From the NCBI RefSeq assembly GCF_900005765.1, contig NC_041687.1:682001-746000 (forward strand): a stretch of DNA of 64,000 nt, written 5' to 3'. The DNA comes from Plasmodium relictum. Taxonomy: Eukaryota > Apicomplexa > Aconoidasida > Haemosporida > Plasmodiidae. A program made the position numbers and the translations under genes. Below are positions 15,150 to 25,082 of the stretch, piece by piece (the stretch's first letter is position 1; each line of letters starts with the position of its first letter). The notes beneath the pieces are model-generated. The model saw only the letters and a program-made list of their open reading frames with translations, did no database searches and was not told the origin of the DNA.

Positions 15150-15635
15150 TTTTTTTTTTTTTTTTTTTATATTTTATATAAAATATATTATTATATGTAT
15201 AACTGTTTATCTTTTATTTAACTTTTATATGCTTATTATGATTATAAAAATGAATTCATTAAATTTAAAAATAAAAATAAAAAGAATTATGATAGTTAAT
15301 ATATATATTTAATGTCAGTTCTTTTTTAAAAAAAGATAAATGATTAATGATCAAAAAATAATATATTTAATTTTAATTTTCTATTCTTGTTTAATTAAAC
15401 TAATATTTTATATCAATATAAAATAAAAATAGAAAAAAAAAAAAATACAAAAAAAAAAAAAAAAATAAAGAAATTAAAAATAATATACATAAAATAATTT
15501 TTATGATTTGTAAGTATATATTTTATTACAATTAAAATTGATATTTTTATAAGATATTAACGTATATGTAAGATAGTTTAGATTATCTTTAGAATTAGTA
15601 TTCAGAATGATATTAATTTATAGAATTCGCAACTT
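15150..15635. other. Convergent intergenic region, dynein / SANT gene
   Basis: Shared 3' region of two genes that run towards each other. It holds only A/T-rich sequence with several A runs (around 15430-15470). I see no gene or RNA. It must contain both polyadenylation sites, which cannot be placed by eye. Confidence 0.7.
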
Positions 15636-18600
15636 TTATAAATTTTTGTTTTTATCACTAAATTCCTTTTTTCTTTTTTTTGCAATTGTATTTTGATAAA
15701 AATTTTTAACTTGCTCTTTTGTTTTTCCATACGGTTTTAATGCTGAACATAAAGAATCCCAATTTTTTCCATCTCTTAAAAATATTTCGAAATAAATTTT
15801 TTTTTCCTTATCTGTCCATTTAGTTGCTGTTTTTCGGAATTGTTTAGAGGAATCAAAATTTTCTATATGAGATTTTTTAATTTGTTTTATTGGGTCAAAA
15901 AATTCTATATTAGATTTATTATTAATAAAGGTATTTATTTTCGATTCTATATCTATATTATTTGTTTTCATTTTATTAGGTAAAGATGTAATAGTAGTAG
16001 TAGTATAATTTCCATTAATTTTTTTTTTATTTATTTCTGCAGGAATATTATCATCACTCCATACAATTTTATTATTTAAAATATTATTTTTATTACTTGT
16101 GATATATATATTTTTTTTATTAATATCTTCTTCACTGTAAATTTTGCTTGTATAATTATTCTCATTTAAATCTTTATGATACTTATTTAATGACTTTTTA
16201 TCACCTAATGATAAAGCAAACTTACCATCTTTATTATGATAATGCTTCCTAGGTATATGTTGATCTTTTTTATAATTCAATTTTCCTTTTTTCATATTGT
16301 ATAGTATTTCTCCATCAAAATTTTCTTTCTTCTTTTCACTATATATATTTTTTTTTTGTTCATTTTTATAATATTCCATTCTTTTATCTCCTTCAATTTC
16401 ATCTTTACTTTCATTTTTATCCTTTTCTTCATAGTAAATATAATCACCATTTTCTTCTCCGTTTTTTTTTTTTTCTTCTTTATCATCATAATCAACATCA
16501 ATATCAATATCAGCATTATTATCATCATTATTAGTATCATCGTCATTTTTATTAGAATCAGCATTATCAGTATCATCGACATCAGAATCAGCATCATTAT
16601 CGGTATCATCGTCATCATCAGCATCATAATCTTCTTTTTCTTTTTGTATATCTTCAGATTCCTCTTTTTCTTCCTCTTCTTTCACTTCTTCGTATTCATT
16701 TTCTTCAGATTCATAGTCATCATTTTCTTGTTTTCGAAACTCATTTATTTTTTCTTTTTTAAAAAGTATTTCATTTTCACAATTTTTATCTAAATATTTT
16801 TTCATTTCTACTCCTTTTCCTTTACTTAAGTTTAATACATTAATTTTTTGATTTGCTAATGTATTTTTTTCTCCTATTTTTTGAACTGATTTCTTACTTT
16901 TATTAATATTTTTCCCTTTTTCTTTAATTAAACTATTCATATTTTTTACTTTTATTATTTGACTTTTTTTTTTAATGTTTTTTTCTTTTTCTAAAATTAT
17001 ACTTTTCTTTTGAAAAAAATTCTTTTTTATACTTTTTTTACACTTATAATCAAATGAAAATGATGTAGATTTAGGATTTTGATAAGAATTTTTACTGAAG
17101 TTTTCATTATTCTTTTGGTTCATATTTTTTAAAAATTCAAAACATTTAAATAAGCTTTCTTCACATGTTTCATTCTCCGTTTTTTTTTCATGTGAGTTTA
17201 AATTGGAATTACAAAAATTGCTATTTACTTCACTGCTATTGAATTCGTTATTGTGGATATGTTTGTCATTACAATTTTCATTTAAATCATTTTCACTTAA
17301 GAAAATTTTATTTTTTATTTTTTTTTTAGAATCTTCATTTATAATATTATTATTAGCATCATAATTTCTACAATTATCAATATTATATATTTTTTCCTTT
17401 TTAATGTTTTCTATTTGATGATTTCCTAATTCTGAATTTATAAATGTTTGTGCTATATTCACTGATTCATTATTTATAATTTTTAAATCATGACAAGAAG
17501 TTTCATCAGTTCTTTTTAATTTATTAATTTTATTATCACTTTTATCAAATAAAGAAATGGTCTTTGGATTGCAAAATTCACTATATTTATTTTTATTACA
17601 GTCTTTCTCTATGGTAGGATTCGTTTCATTATTATAATAGTTTGTTACCTTTTTAGTATAAGGTGGTATGCTTTTTTTTTTTTTTTTTTCTTCCTTTTTT
17701 TTAATACTATCTAAATTTTCATTATATTTTATTTCAATGATATCTGAACTAATCCCACTATATATAAAATTTTCTTTGTTTTTAACTAAAAAACATAATT
17801 TTCTATTAGAGCTTAAAATAAAGTTATAATTTTTTGGTATTACATATCCATCAGACATATTTTCTAAAATTATTCCTTTATTTGAATAATTATTATAAGA
17901 AGGATTTTTATTATTATTAGCTTTATTTGCTGAGTGTTTACTGTATGATGAACTTTTATATGTTTTTATAAAATAATTTTTAAAGAAATTCCTTATGTTT
18001 AAGTAACTATAACTTAAACAATTTATATCTTCAAATTCACTTATGATATAATTATTTTCTAATTTTTTTATTAGTTTATTAACAATTTCTTCTTTCGAAT
18101 TTTTTTTATTTATATCATTCACAGAGCATTTTTTATTTCTTTTTCCTTTATTTTCTGATATGGTTAAAAGTAATTTCTTTAAACAAAAAAAATTTTTTGT
18201 TAAATAATAGAAGTCAACACATTGTTTAGTATTTTTGCATTCTAAAAATTGGCTTATTTTATCAAATTTTTTAGGATATATTAAATATTTTTCTAAAAAT
18301 GTTCTTATTTCTTGTTTATTCCATATGTAATTTTTTTCATTTAATAAATCTTCATTACTGTAAAACTTATACAGCATATTTTCTTCTAACTTATGGTTAG
18401 CATTTTTTAGTACTAATCTTTTTTTTGATAATCTATATTTAAAAAAATTATCTTCCTTAATATTATTACATGATTTATTATTATTATTCTTTTCTTTGGG
18501 ATTGCTGTTATCATTTGTATATATATTTTGTGAATTTTTTTTATTTGAGTAAGAATTGATAGAATTAAAAGATTTCGCACTATCTGTTAAATGGTCATCT

Positions 18601-21521
18601 TCTTTAAAATTCCACAAGTTATTCGTGTTTTTATAAATGACATTTCTTTCTAAAGAGAATAAAGACAATTTAATATTTTGCATGCAATAAAAATAGGGAT
18701 AATATTCGGATATGTGCAAAAACTTCTTTTTTTTTATGTCGCTAACGAATATACAATTTTTACGCCAATTTATACAAGGGCCTGTTAAATTAGCATATTT
18801 AATATTCATGTATTCTTTTTTTTTTTCTTTTTTTTCTAATAAATTATCATCATATATTTTTTTATCATTAGATATATAATAAGCTAAGTTTTTATTATTA
18901 TATTTAAAACCACAAGGTAAAGGAACAAATATATTTGGATGATCATATGCTCTAACTGGCAAAATTCCCCATGTAAAAATATTTTTTTTTTCTTTCTCTT
19001 TTTCTGATATATATATATCTTCTTTCCATAACTTATATATTTGTTTATATATATTTGTATGCTCTTTAATAGTTTCATTTAACTGATTTTTTCTTCCTAT
19101 ATAATAATTAAAAAAATGAAGAATTTTCAAAGGAATTTGTTTATTTTTAAATTCCATATTAAATTCATTATTTCGTATATGAGACATATAATATTTTAAT
19201 GTTATTTCATCATTATTATCATTAAAACTTAACATATGTTTATAAACTGTTAAATAATGTATTTCCACTTCTTCATTTTTATTTAAATTGTTTTCTAATC
19301 CTTTAAAAGATAATACTTCATCAAAAAAGGAATAGACGTTTTTATAATTTCTTCTTTTTATGTAATTTTTTTTATTTTCATTATTTCTTATATACTCATT
19401 TTCTTTGTTATTATGTACTCCTTTTTTATTCGTGTTCCTTTTTTTTTTCCTTTTTAAATTTTCATCATCATCATCACCATCACTTTTTACTATATCTTTA
19501 TGATTATTCATATACTCACCACTCTCATTATTTTTGCTAATTTTGTAAAATTCTCTTTTATTTCTTTTCCCATTTTTTTTACAATTTCCTTTTTTATAAT
19601 TTCTAATATTTAATGTATAATTTTTCTTCATATAATTTAATAATAAAAAGGGTTTAGGTGTTTTATTTTTTTTTTTACTATTCATTATTTTTTCTAAATT
19701 AATTTTTATATTTTTTATATCATATTTTAAGTTATCATATATTATGTCATGAATATAAAAATAATCATATCTTTCTTTTTCATTTTCTTCTATTTTATGT
19801 AAATAATTTAAAAAAATAAAATTAAAGTGGAGATTGTCGTCTAATGATATAAGTCTGTTAAGAATGTTCATTTTTTTGGGATTGTTTTTATTTAAAAATT
19901 TATTATATTTAGATATAAGATCCAAATACGAATTAATATTAAGTTTTTTTTTATTTAAAGAATTGTTTTCGTTAAAATTAGCATAATTTTTACTAGTAAA
20001 ATTTCTTATAATATCCTCTTTTAAATTATTTTTAATGACATTATTGCCTTTATTATTACTATCTACATAACTATCAAATTTATAAATATTTGCATCATCA
20101 TCATTGCTATTTAAATCTAAGTCATTTCCATTTGAATTGTTATTATAATTACAATCATTTATATCGTTAGATTGAAAAATTAAAATCAATTTAATTTTTT
20201 TTTTTAAATTTAATAAATATTTTGGAAAGAAATTTTTCTTAATATAAATATATATATAATTTTTTTTTCCTGCACTAATATTAGAATCATTTTTGTATTT
20301 TCCTTTTGTTTCATCAATTATATCGTTATTGTTCATGATATTATATTCATCTTCTAAAATATAATCATAAAATTTCTCTATTCTTTCACATTTAAAATCG
20401 TCATTGCTAATATATTTATCTCTTTTTTTGTCCATAACTTCACAATAAAAAGTTTTACTTATACTAGAGAAAAATGTTAAAACGTTTGAAATCATATTTC
20501 TTAGGTTATTTTTATTTACATTTTTATTTATTTGCTCTTTCATGAATATCCAATATACTTTATTTTTATTTTCGTTAATTATATTGGAAGAATTATATAA
20601 ATTACTGTCATTTAACATTTTACTGTCAGAATTAATATTTTTATTTAATGAACTTTCACATGTATTGGAAATATTTTCATCTTTGTTACTTATAATATTT
20701 GATTTTTTGGAATTTTTATTGATAAAATAATTTTTTAATTCTTTGATATTTTTTTCCTTTTCCTTTTTTATTCTTCCTTTTTTTCGCTTTTTTTTTTTTT
20801 TAATAAAAAAGTTTATCAACCGATTTTTTTTTTCTAATTTTTTTCTTTCTTTTGCATAAATTTTATCATTGTCATCATCATCAAAAATGTTTTCACATAA
20901 ATTTGTTTCTTTGTAGTATTTGTTTTTAGATAGTATATTAAACAAATCAAGAACGACAGAATTTTTCAATTTTAAATTATCACTAGTAAAATCATTATGC
21001 TCACATTTACTGCTCATACATACATAGTTATCATAAAAAATTTGCATAGGTGTAACTGAATTCACACAATTTTGAGATGAATAGGAGTTATTTTTTCTTT
21101 TCTTTTTTTTTCTTTTTTCATGTTTCACTCTTTTTTCGCTATCTTCATTTTCCATATATTCTTCTTCATCTTCATTATATATTTTTAAATTTTTTTTGTT
21201 TCTAGTAAAATCAGCTTTTATTAAATCCTTCTCCATTTTTAGTATTGCTATGTCGTCATTATTTTCTTCATTAGCATATTTAATTTCTTTTGAGATTTTA
21301 TTTGATATTTTTTTAAATTCTATATTATTTTCAATTTTTAAATTATTTAAGTTGTTGAAAATATTGACTAAATGGTTATGTTGATCATTTAATTTATTTA
21401 ATTTCTGTTTCATTCTCCTTCTCAATTTTCTTATTATTATATTTCTTATTGCTTTTTTATTATTATTTTTCTTGAGGGCATTGCATTTAATAATATCATT
21501 TGTTTCTTTTGTTTCCTTCAT
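15636..21521 (-). CDS. Two-SANT (Myb-like) domain protein, likely chromatin-associated
   Basis: Single-exon gene for 1961 residues. Two SANT/Myb-like helical repeats can be seen. The first is at about 1060-1115 (YIWNKQEIRTFLEKYLIYP, then KKFDKISQFLECKNTKQCVDFYYLTK). The second is at the extreme C-terminus, about 1897-1945 (KWTDKEKKIYFEIFLRDGKN, then WDSLCSALKPYGKTKEQVKNFYQN). A far-apart SANT pair whose second copy has this W..L....KT.EQ..NFY pattern is typical of N-CoR/SMRT-like corepressors and other histone-deacetylase complex subunits, so a nuclear role with a deacetylase complex is inferred. The rest is low-complexity Lys/Asn-rich sequence, with lysine-rich stretches near the N-terminus and an Asp-rich acidic stretch at about 1630-1680 (bases 16480-16640). 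A conserved-looking block at about 850-875 (WGILPVRAYDHPNIFVPLPC) matches no domain I recognise. It diverges from CDPK7. Confidence 0.8.
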   Translation of the reverse strand: MKETKETNDIIKCNALKKNNNKKAIRNIIIRKLRRRMKQKLNKLNDQHNHLVNIFNNLNNLKIENNIEFKKISNKISKEIKYANEENNDDIAILKMEKDLIKADFTRNKKNLKIYNEDEEEYMENEDSEKRVKHEKRKKKKRKNNSYSSQNCVNSVTPMQIFYDNYVCMSSKCEHNDFTSDNLKLKNSVVLDLFNILSKNKYYKETNLCENIFDDDDNDKIYAKERKKLEKKNRLINFFIKKKKKRKKGRIKKEKEKNIKELKNYFINKNSKKSNIISNKDENISNTCESSLNKNINSDSKMLNDSNLYNSSNIINENKNKVYWIFMKEQINKNVNKNNLRNMISNVLTFFSSISKTFYCEVMDKKRDKYISNDDFKCERIEKFYDYILEDEYNIMNNNDIIDETKGKYKNDSNISAGKKNYIYIYIKKNFFPKYLLNLKKKIKLILIFQSNDINDCNYNNNSNGNDLDLNSNDDDANIYKFDSYVDSNNKGNNVIKNNLKEDIIRNFTSKNYANFNENNSLNKKKLNINSYLDLISKYNKFLNKNNPKKMNILNRLISLDDNLHFNFIFLNYLHKIEENEKERYDYFYIHDIIYDNLKYDIKNIKINLEKIMNSKKKNKTPKPFLLLNYMKKNYTLNIRNYKKGNCKKNGKRNKREFYKISKNNESGEYMNNHKDIVKSDGDDDDENLKRKKKRNTNKKGVHNNKENEYIRNNENKKNYIKRRNYKNVYSFFDEVLSFKGLENNLNKNEEVEIHYLTVYKHMLSFNDNNDEITLKYYMSHIRNNEFNMEFKNKQIPLKILHFFNYYIGRKNQLNETIKEHTNIYKQIYKLWKEDIYISEKEKEKKNIFTWGILPVRAYDHPNIFVPLPCGFKYNNKNLAYYISNDKKIYDDNLLEKKEKKKEYMNIKYANLTGPCINWRKNCIFVSDIKKKKFLHISEYYPYFYCMQNIKLSLFSLERNVIYKNTNNLWNFKEDDHLTDSAKSFNSINSYSNKKNSQNIYTNDNSNPKEKNNNNKSCNNIKEDNFFKYRLSKKRLVLKNANHKLEENMLYKFYSNEDLLNEKNYIWNKQEIRTFLEKYLIYPKKFDKISQFLECKNTKQCVDFYYLTKNFFCLKKLLLTISENKGKRNKKCSVNDINKKNSKEEIVNKLIKKLENNYIISEFEDINCLSYSYLNIRNFFKNYFIKTYKSSSYSKHSANKANNNKNPSYNNYSNKGIILENMSDGYVIPKNYNFILSSNRKLCFLVKNKENFIYSGISSDIIEIKYNENLDSIKKKEEKKKKKSIPPYTKKVTNYYNNETNPTIEKDCNKNKYSEFCNPKTISLFDKSDNKINKLKRTDETSCHDLKIINNESVNIAQTFINSELGNHQIENIKKEKIYNIDNCRNYDANNNIINEDSKKKIKNKIFLSENDLNENCNDKHIHNNEFNSSEVNSNFCNSNLNSHEKKTENETCEESLFKCFEFLKNMNQKNNENFSKNSYQNPKSTSFSFDYKCKKSIKKNFFQKKSIILEKEKNIKKKSQIIKVKNMNSLIKEKGKNINKSKKSVQKIGEKNTLANQKINVLNLSKGKGVEMKKYLDKNCENEILFKKEKINEFRKQENDDYESEENEYEEVKEEEEKEESEDIQKEKEDYDADDDDDTDNDADSDVDDTDNADSNKNDDDTNNDDNNADIDIDVDYDDKEEKKKNGEENGDYIYYEEKDKNESKDEIEGDKRMEYYKNEQKKNIYSEKKKENFDGEILYNMKKGKLNYKKDQHIPRKHYHNKDGKFALSLGDKKSLNKYHKDLNENNYTSKIYSEEDINKKNIYITSNKNNILNNKIVWSDDNIPAEINKKKINGNYTTTTITSLPNKMKTNNIDIESKINTFINNKSNIEFFDPIKQIKKSHIENFDSSKQFRKTATKWTDKEKKIYFEIFLRDGKNWDSLCSALKPYGKTKEQVKNFYQNTIAKKRKKEFSDKNKNL
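16480..16640 (-). repeat. Asp-rich acidic low-complexity stretch within the SANT protein
   Basis: About 50 residues almost entirely D, N, A, S, T and V, encoded by imperfect GAT/AAT/GCT triplet repeats. This is typical slippage-prone low-complexity sequence in Plasmodium nuclear proteins. Confidence 0.8.
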
Positions 21522-21915
21522 TTTTAAGCTGGCATATATATTTATAATTTTTAAAAGATTTTACAAAAAATTTTGAATCGAAATGAATTTTAATATAAAG
21601 ATTTCTTATTTGATTCAACATAAATATAAATTTATATATATATATATATAAAATATACATATAAAAAGGTTCTATATCATATAAAATATAAAAGAAAAAA
21701 ATATTATATAAACAATATTCTTCATAAAATAATAAATATATTTACCAAAAAGGGATAAATATAAATATATATTTTTATGGGTATTTTTATAAATTTTACG
21801 AAATTTTGTATTCAAACAATAATTTTTTATCATTTTATAGCACTTTAAAAAAATTTAAAAAAAAAAAAAAATTATTAAGGTTTTTATCAAAATATTAACA
21901 AATTATTTTATAAAT

Positions 21916-21920
<5 letters not shown>

Positions 21921-21961
<41 letters not shown>
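21921..21961. repeat. (TA)n microsatellite, about 20 units
   Basis: Uninterrupted alternating TA in the SANT/CDPK7 divergent region. Confidence 0.95.
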
Positions 21962-21964
<3 letters not shown>

Positions 21965-22613
21965 AAGGGTTTATAACGATTTCGCAATATTAAAAATAGG
22001 TATAATTTTGCAAAAAATTAAAGCAATATTTTTTTTTTTTATAATAGAAACAAAGTATTCTTCATTAATTTTTTTTTACTTCTTTGAACAGTAATCTCAC
22101 AGTTATGCTAATCCCATTCATACGAATTATATATATATTTTTTTTTTCATTTTAACTATAGCAATAAATTGATAATTAAAAAAAAGTAATTTAAGAACAT
22201 TTAAAAATAAAACAAAATATACTTGTTTTTATAATTTTCCTAAATTTGCAAAAAATTGATATTTCTTTAAAGATTTTATAAAACCTATATTTTTAATAAA
22301 AGAAGTTTGAATATTTATAAAGTATAACTTTTTTTTTTTTTAAAGAATATAATCTTAAAATTATAAACAAAGGAAGTAAGATATATCAAAAATAAGTAAA
22401 TATTAAAATTGATTAGTTATATTTGATATAAAACAAATAAACTAAAAATTATGCATATTTTCTAAAATAATTGTCTAAACACTTTAAATCATAGGAACTT
22501 TTTCATTCAGAAATTTCTTTTTGATGTTTTCCTAATTTTTAAAAATAATATTGCTAAATATTTAAAAAACATAAAAAAAAAAAAAAAAAAAAGAAAATGA
22601 AAATAAAAATAAG

Positions 22614-22620
<7 letters not shown>

Positions 22621-22675
<55 letters not shown>
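22621..22675. repeat. (TA)n microsatellite, about 27 units
   Basis: Uninterrupted alternating TA in the SANT/CDPK7 divergent region. Confidence 0.95.
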
Positions 22676-22678
<3 letters not shown>

Positions 22679-23011
22679 GAAAAATGTGAAATTTTAATTA
22701 TTTTTAATTATAGTAAATAAAAGAGAAAAATATTAGATAAATTTAAGATATGGAATATATCATTTTGTAAATTTTATATTTGTTTTGTATTTTTTTATTT
22801 ATAATACATTATTTTATTTATTTAATTTTTTTTTTTTTTTATGAATTATTTTTCTACATTTTTTATTAATAGTTGGTAAATTTCTTGCTTAAATTATTAT
22901 ATATATTTTTAATTAGAATTTTTTTTTCCATTTCAAAAAAATTCTGCATAAGATTTTCTTTTATTACTCAACGTTTTTTAATATTTTTTTTTTTTATAAT
23001 ATTTTTTTTTA

Positions 23012-23018
23012 TGCATGC
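23012..23018. promoter_or_regulatory. TGCATGC, possible ApiAP2 binding site
   Basis: This near-palindrome sits in otherwise A/T-only DNA between the divergent SANT and CDPK7 genes. TGCATGC(A) is the motif known for the AP2-Sp/AP2-EXP class of ApiAP2 factors. One site by itself is weak evidence and could be chance. Confidence 0.25.
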
Positions 23019-24345
23019 TATTTTTTTAACATATATATTATTATTATATTTAAATTTAACATAAATCTTAAAAAATATATTAATAATATTTACATTAACT
23101 TTTACTTAAATTTTAAATTTTTTCCTTTTATTTTTTTTTGTTTTGTTTTTATTTTATGATCAAAAGAGTTATTTTTTTTTAGTTTATTTATTAAAAAGAA
23201 AAAAAAAAAAGAACAAATAAGAAATGGAATTAAGTATAATAAAATTATAACTAAATAGAATAAAATGAAGTAAAAGTGAATAAAACAAAATAAAAGCATA
23301 AAAATAAATAATAAATAATAAAAAAAAAAAAAAATAGAAAAAAAAACATTTAGTGAAAAAAAAAGAATAATATAAAAAATTATGAAAACATATAGTGATA
23401 TATTCTTTCCATAATGCTATAATAAAAAGAATATTTATATTTTCCTTTTTTTAATTGTATCCTTTTTTTTTTTTTTTTTTTTTTTTTTGTAAGTGAAATT
23501 TTTTTTTTTAATATTTGATTATGAGATACAAAAGCATATATGAAATTATACGCGCACGCATAAAAGATAGATAAGATAAAATGAAAAGCGTACAAAAGGA
23601 ATGTAAAAATAAAATATATGTAAATATTTTTATATTATTAATTTTTTTTATAAGCTTTATTTAGATTAGCATTTGGATCACTGAAAACTAAACAATTATA
23701 AAAAAAAAATTATTTTATCTCTACATATTTTTGATGTTTTTTATTTAATAAGACATCTTAAAGAGATATACATTTATATTAAAAAAATAAAAAATATATA
23801 ACGTACGTATATAATAAACATAAAATGAGCAACCACTTTTTAATTCTGTTAGATAAAATCAAGAAAGGAAATGAAATTATTTAAAATTTTTTTTTTTTTT
23901 TTTCATTGATATTTCTAGAGGTTAATTTTTATATCTTATTTCTTATTCGTATTTAGTGCTATTTTAAGATATAAATGTGTCAATTTTTTTTTTATTAAAT
24001 TATTCATTTTTAAATTGCTAACTTTTTTTTTTTTATACTGAATTCACAAATATTACATATACATTTTTATTTATAAGAATTGTTTGTGATATAATTTGTA
24101 ACAAAAAGGAAAAAAAAAATACAGTTAGAAAAAAAGAGAATTTCAATATTTGTTTTATTATTAAAGTAAAAAAATAAAGAAGTAATATTGTTTTAAAAAA
24201 AACGAATTAATATAAAATAGCTAATAAAAATAAATGAAAAAATTATATAATATATTCTTCTGGCCTTTGTTATTATTTTTTTTTTTTTATAGCAAAATTG
24301 TTTTTTAATATAACAATCAAATTAATAATAGTCCTTGAATACTGT

Positions 24346-24352
<7 letters not shown>

Positions 24353-24405
<53 letters not shown>
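24353..24405. repeat. (TA)n microsatellite, about 26 units
   Basis: Uninterrupted alternating TA, about 680 bases upstream of the CDPK7 start. Confidence 0.95.
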
Positions 24406-24408
<3 letters not shown>

Positions 24409-25082
24409 TATTTTAATGTGTATAAGCATATATACGATTATTTATACATGTATTATTTAATTTTTTTTAATTAATTCGATATAGTTTATCACTTGTTTAT
24501 TATTATTTTTATTTATTTATTTTTTTTTTTTTATTATTTTCCGTTGCAATGAATTAAAATATATATATGAAAATGTGATTGTATGCAGGTGTGCTTATAA
24601 TAATACCATTATAAATTCAATTAAAAAAAAAACAAAAAAAAACAATAGAGAAATATGTATTTAAAAGATATATAATTGAAATAACACAAATTTTTGTTGT
24701 TAAAATAGGCAATTTATTATGTGTTGTTTTTTTTTTTTTTAGATATATTCAATGCGAATATTACTTTAAAAATTATTTATTTATATATGTATTTTGTCAG
24801 AAATTTTTTATATGAAAAAGTGAATATTAAGGAATAATATATTAATAAATATATATTACAGAATGTCGAATTAAATTTTAATTTTTAAATAAGGAAAATT
24901 TCTAAATTTTTGTTTATTGTTGCTAAGTGTATTTGTTTTTGTACTTTATTTTGATCTTTTAAATTTACTTTTCTTTATCTTTTTTTCTTTTTATTTTTTT
25001 TATTTCATTTTCTCTCTCTCTATATATATTTTTATTAAGTTACATTCAATTAAAATTTTAAGCATTAAATTAATTTTCTTAA

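Larger units (their letters stand above)
21522..25082. other. Long divergent intergenic region, SANT gene / CDPK7
   Basis: About 3.56 kb between two divergently transcribed starts, so it should contain both promoters and both 5' UTRs. It is nearly pure A/T with long A and T homopolymers and three long TA tracts (21921-21961, 22621-22675, 24353-24405). The only G/C-rich islets I noticed are a TGCATGC at 23012 and CGCGCACGCA at 23551. Short open frames here encode only Phe/Leu/Ile/Lys-rich strings and look like chance. No RNA gene recognised. Confidence 0.7.

Noticed and set aside
16356-16793. 145-codon Ile/Phe-rich frame opposite the SANT gene acidic stretch
   Set aside because: Shadow of the Asp-rich repeats on the minus strand; no independent start context or domain.
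21522-25082. Centromere-like A/T-rich block
   Set aside because: Plasmodium centromeres are compact, even more uniformly A/T-rich domains with internal tandem repeats. This region has TA tracts but no higher-order repeat array, and the base composition is ordinary for intergenic DNA here.
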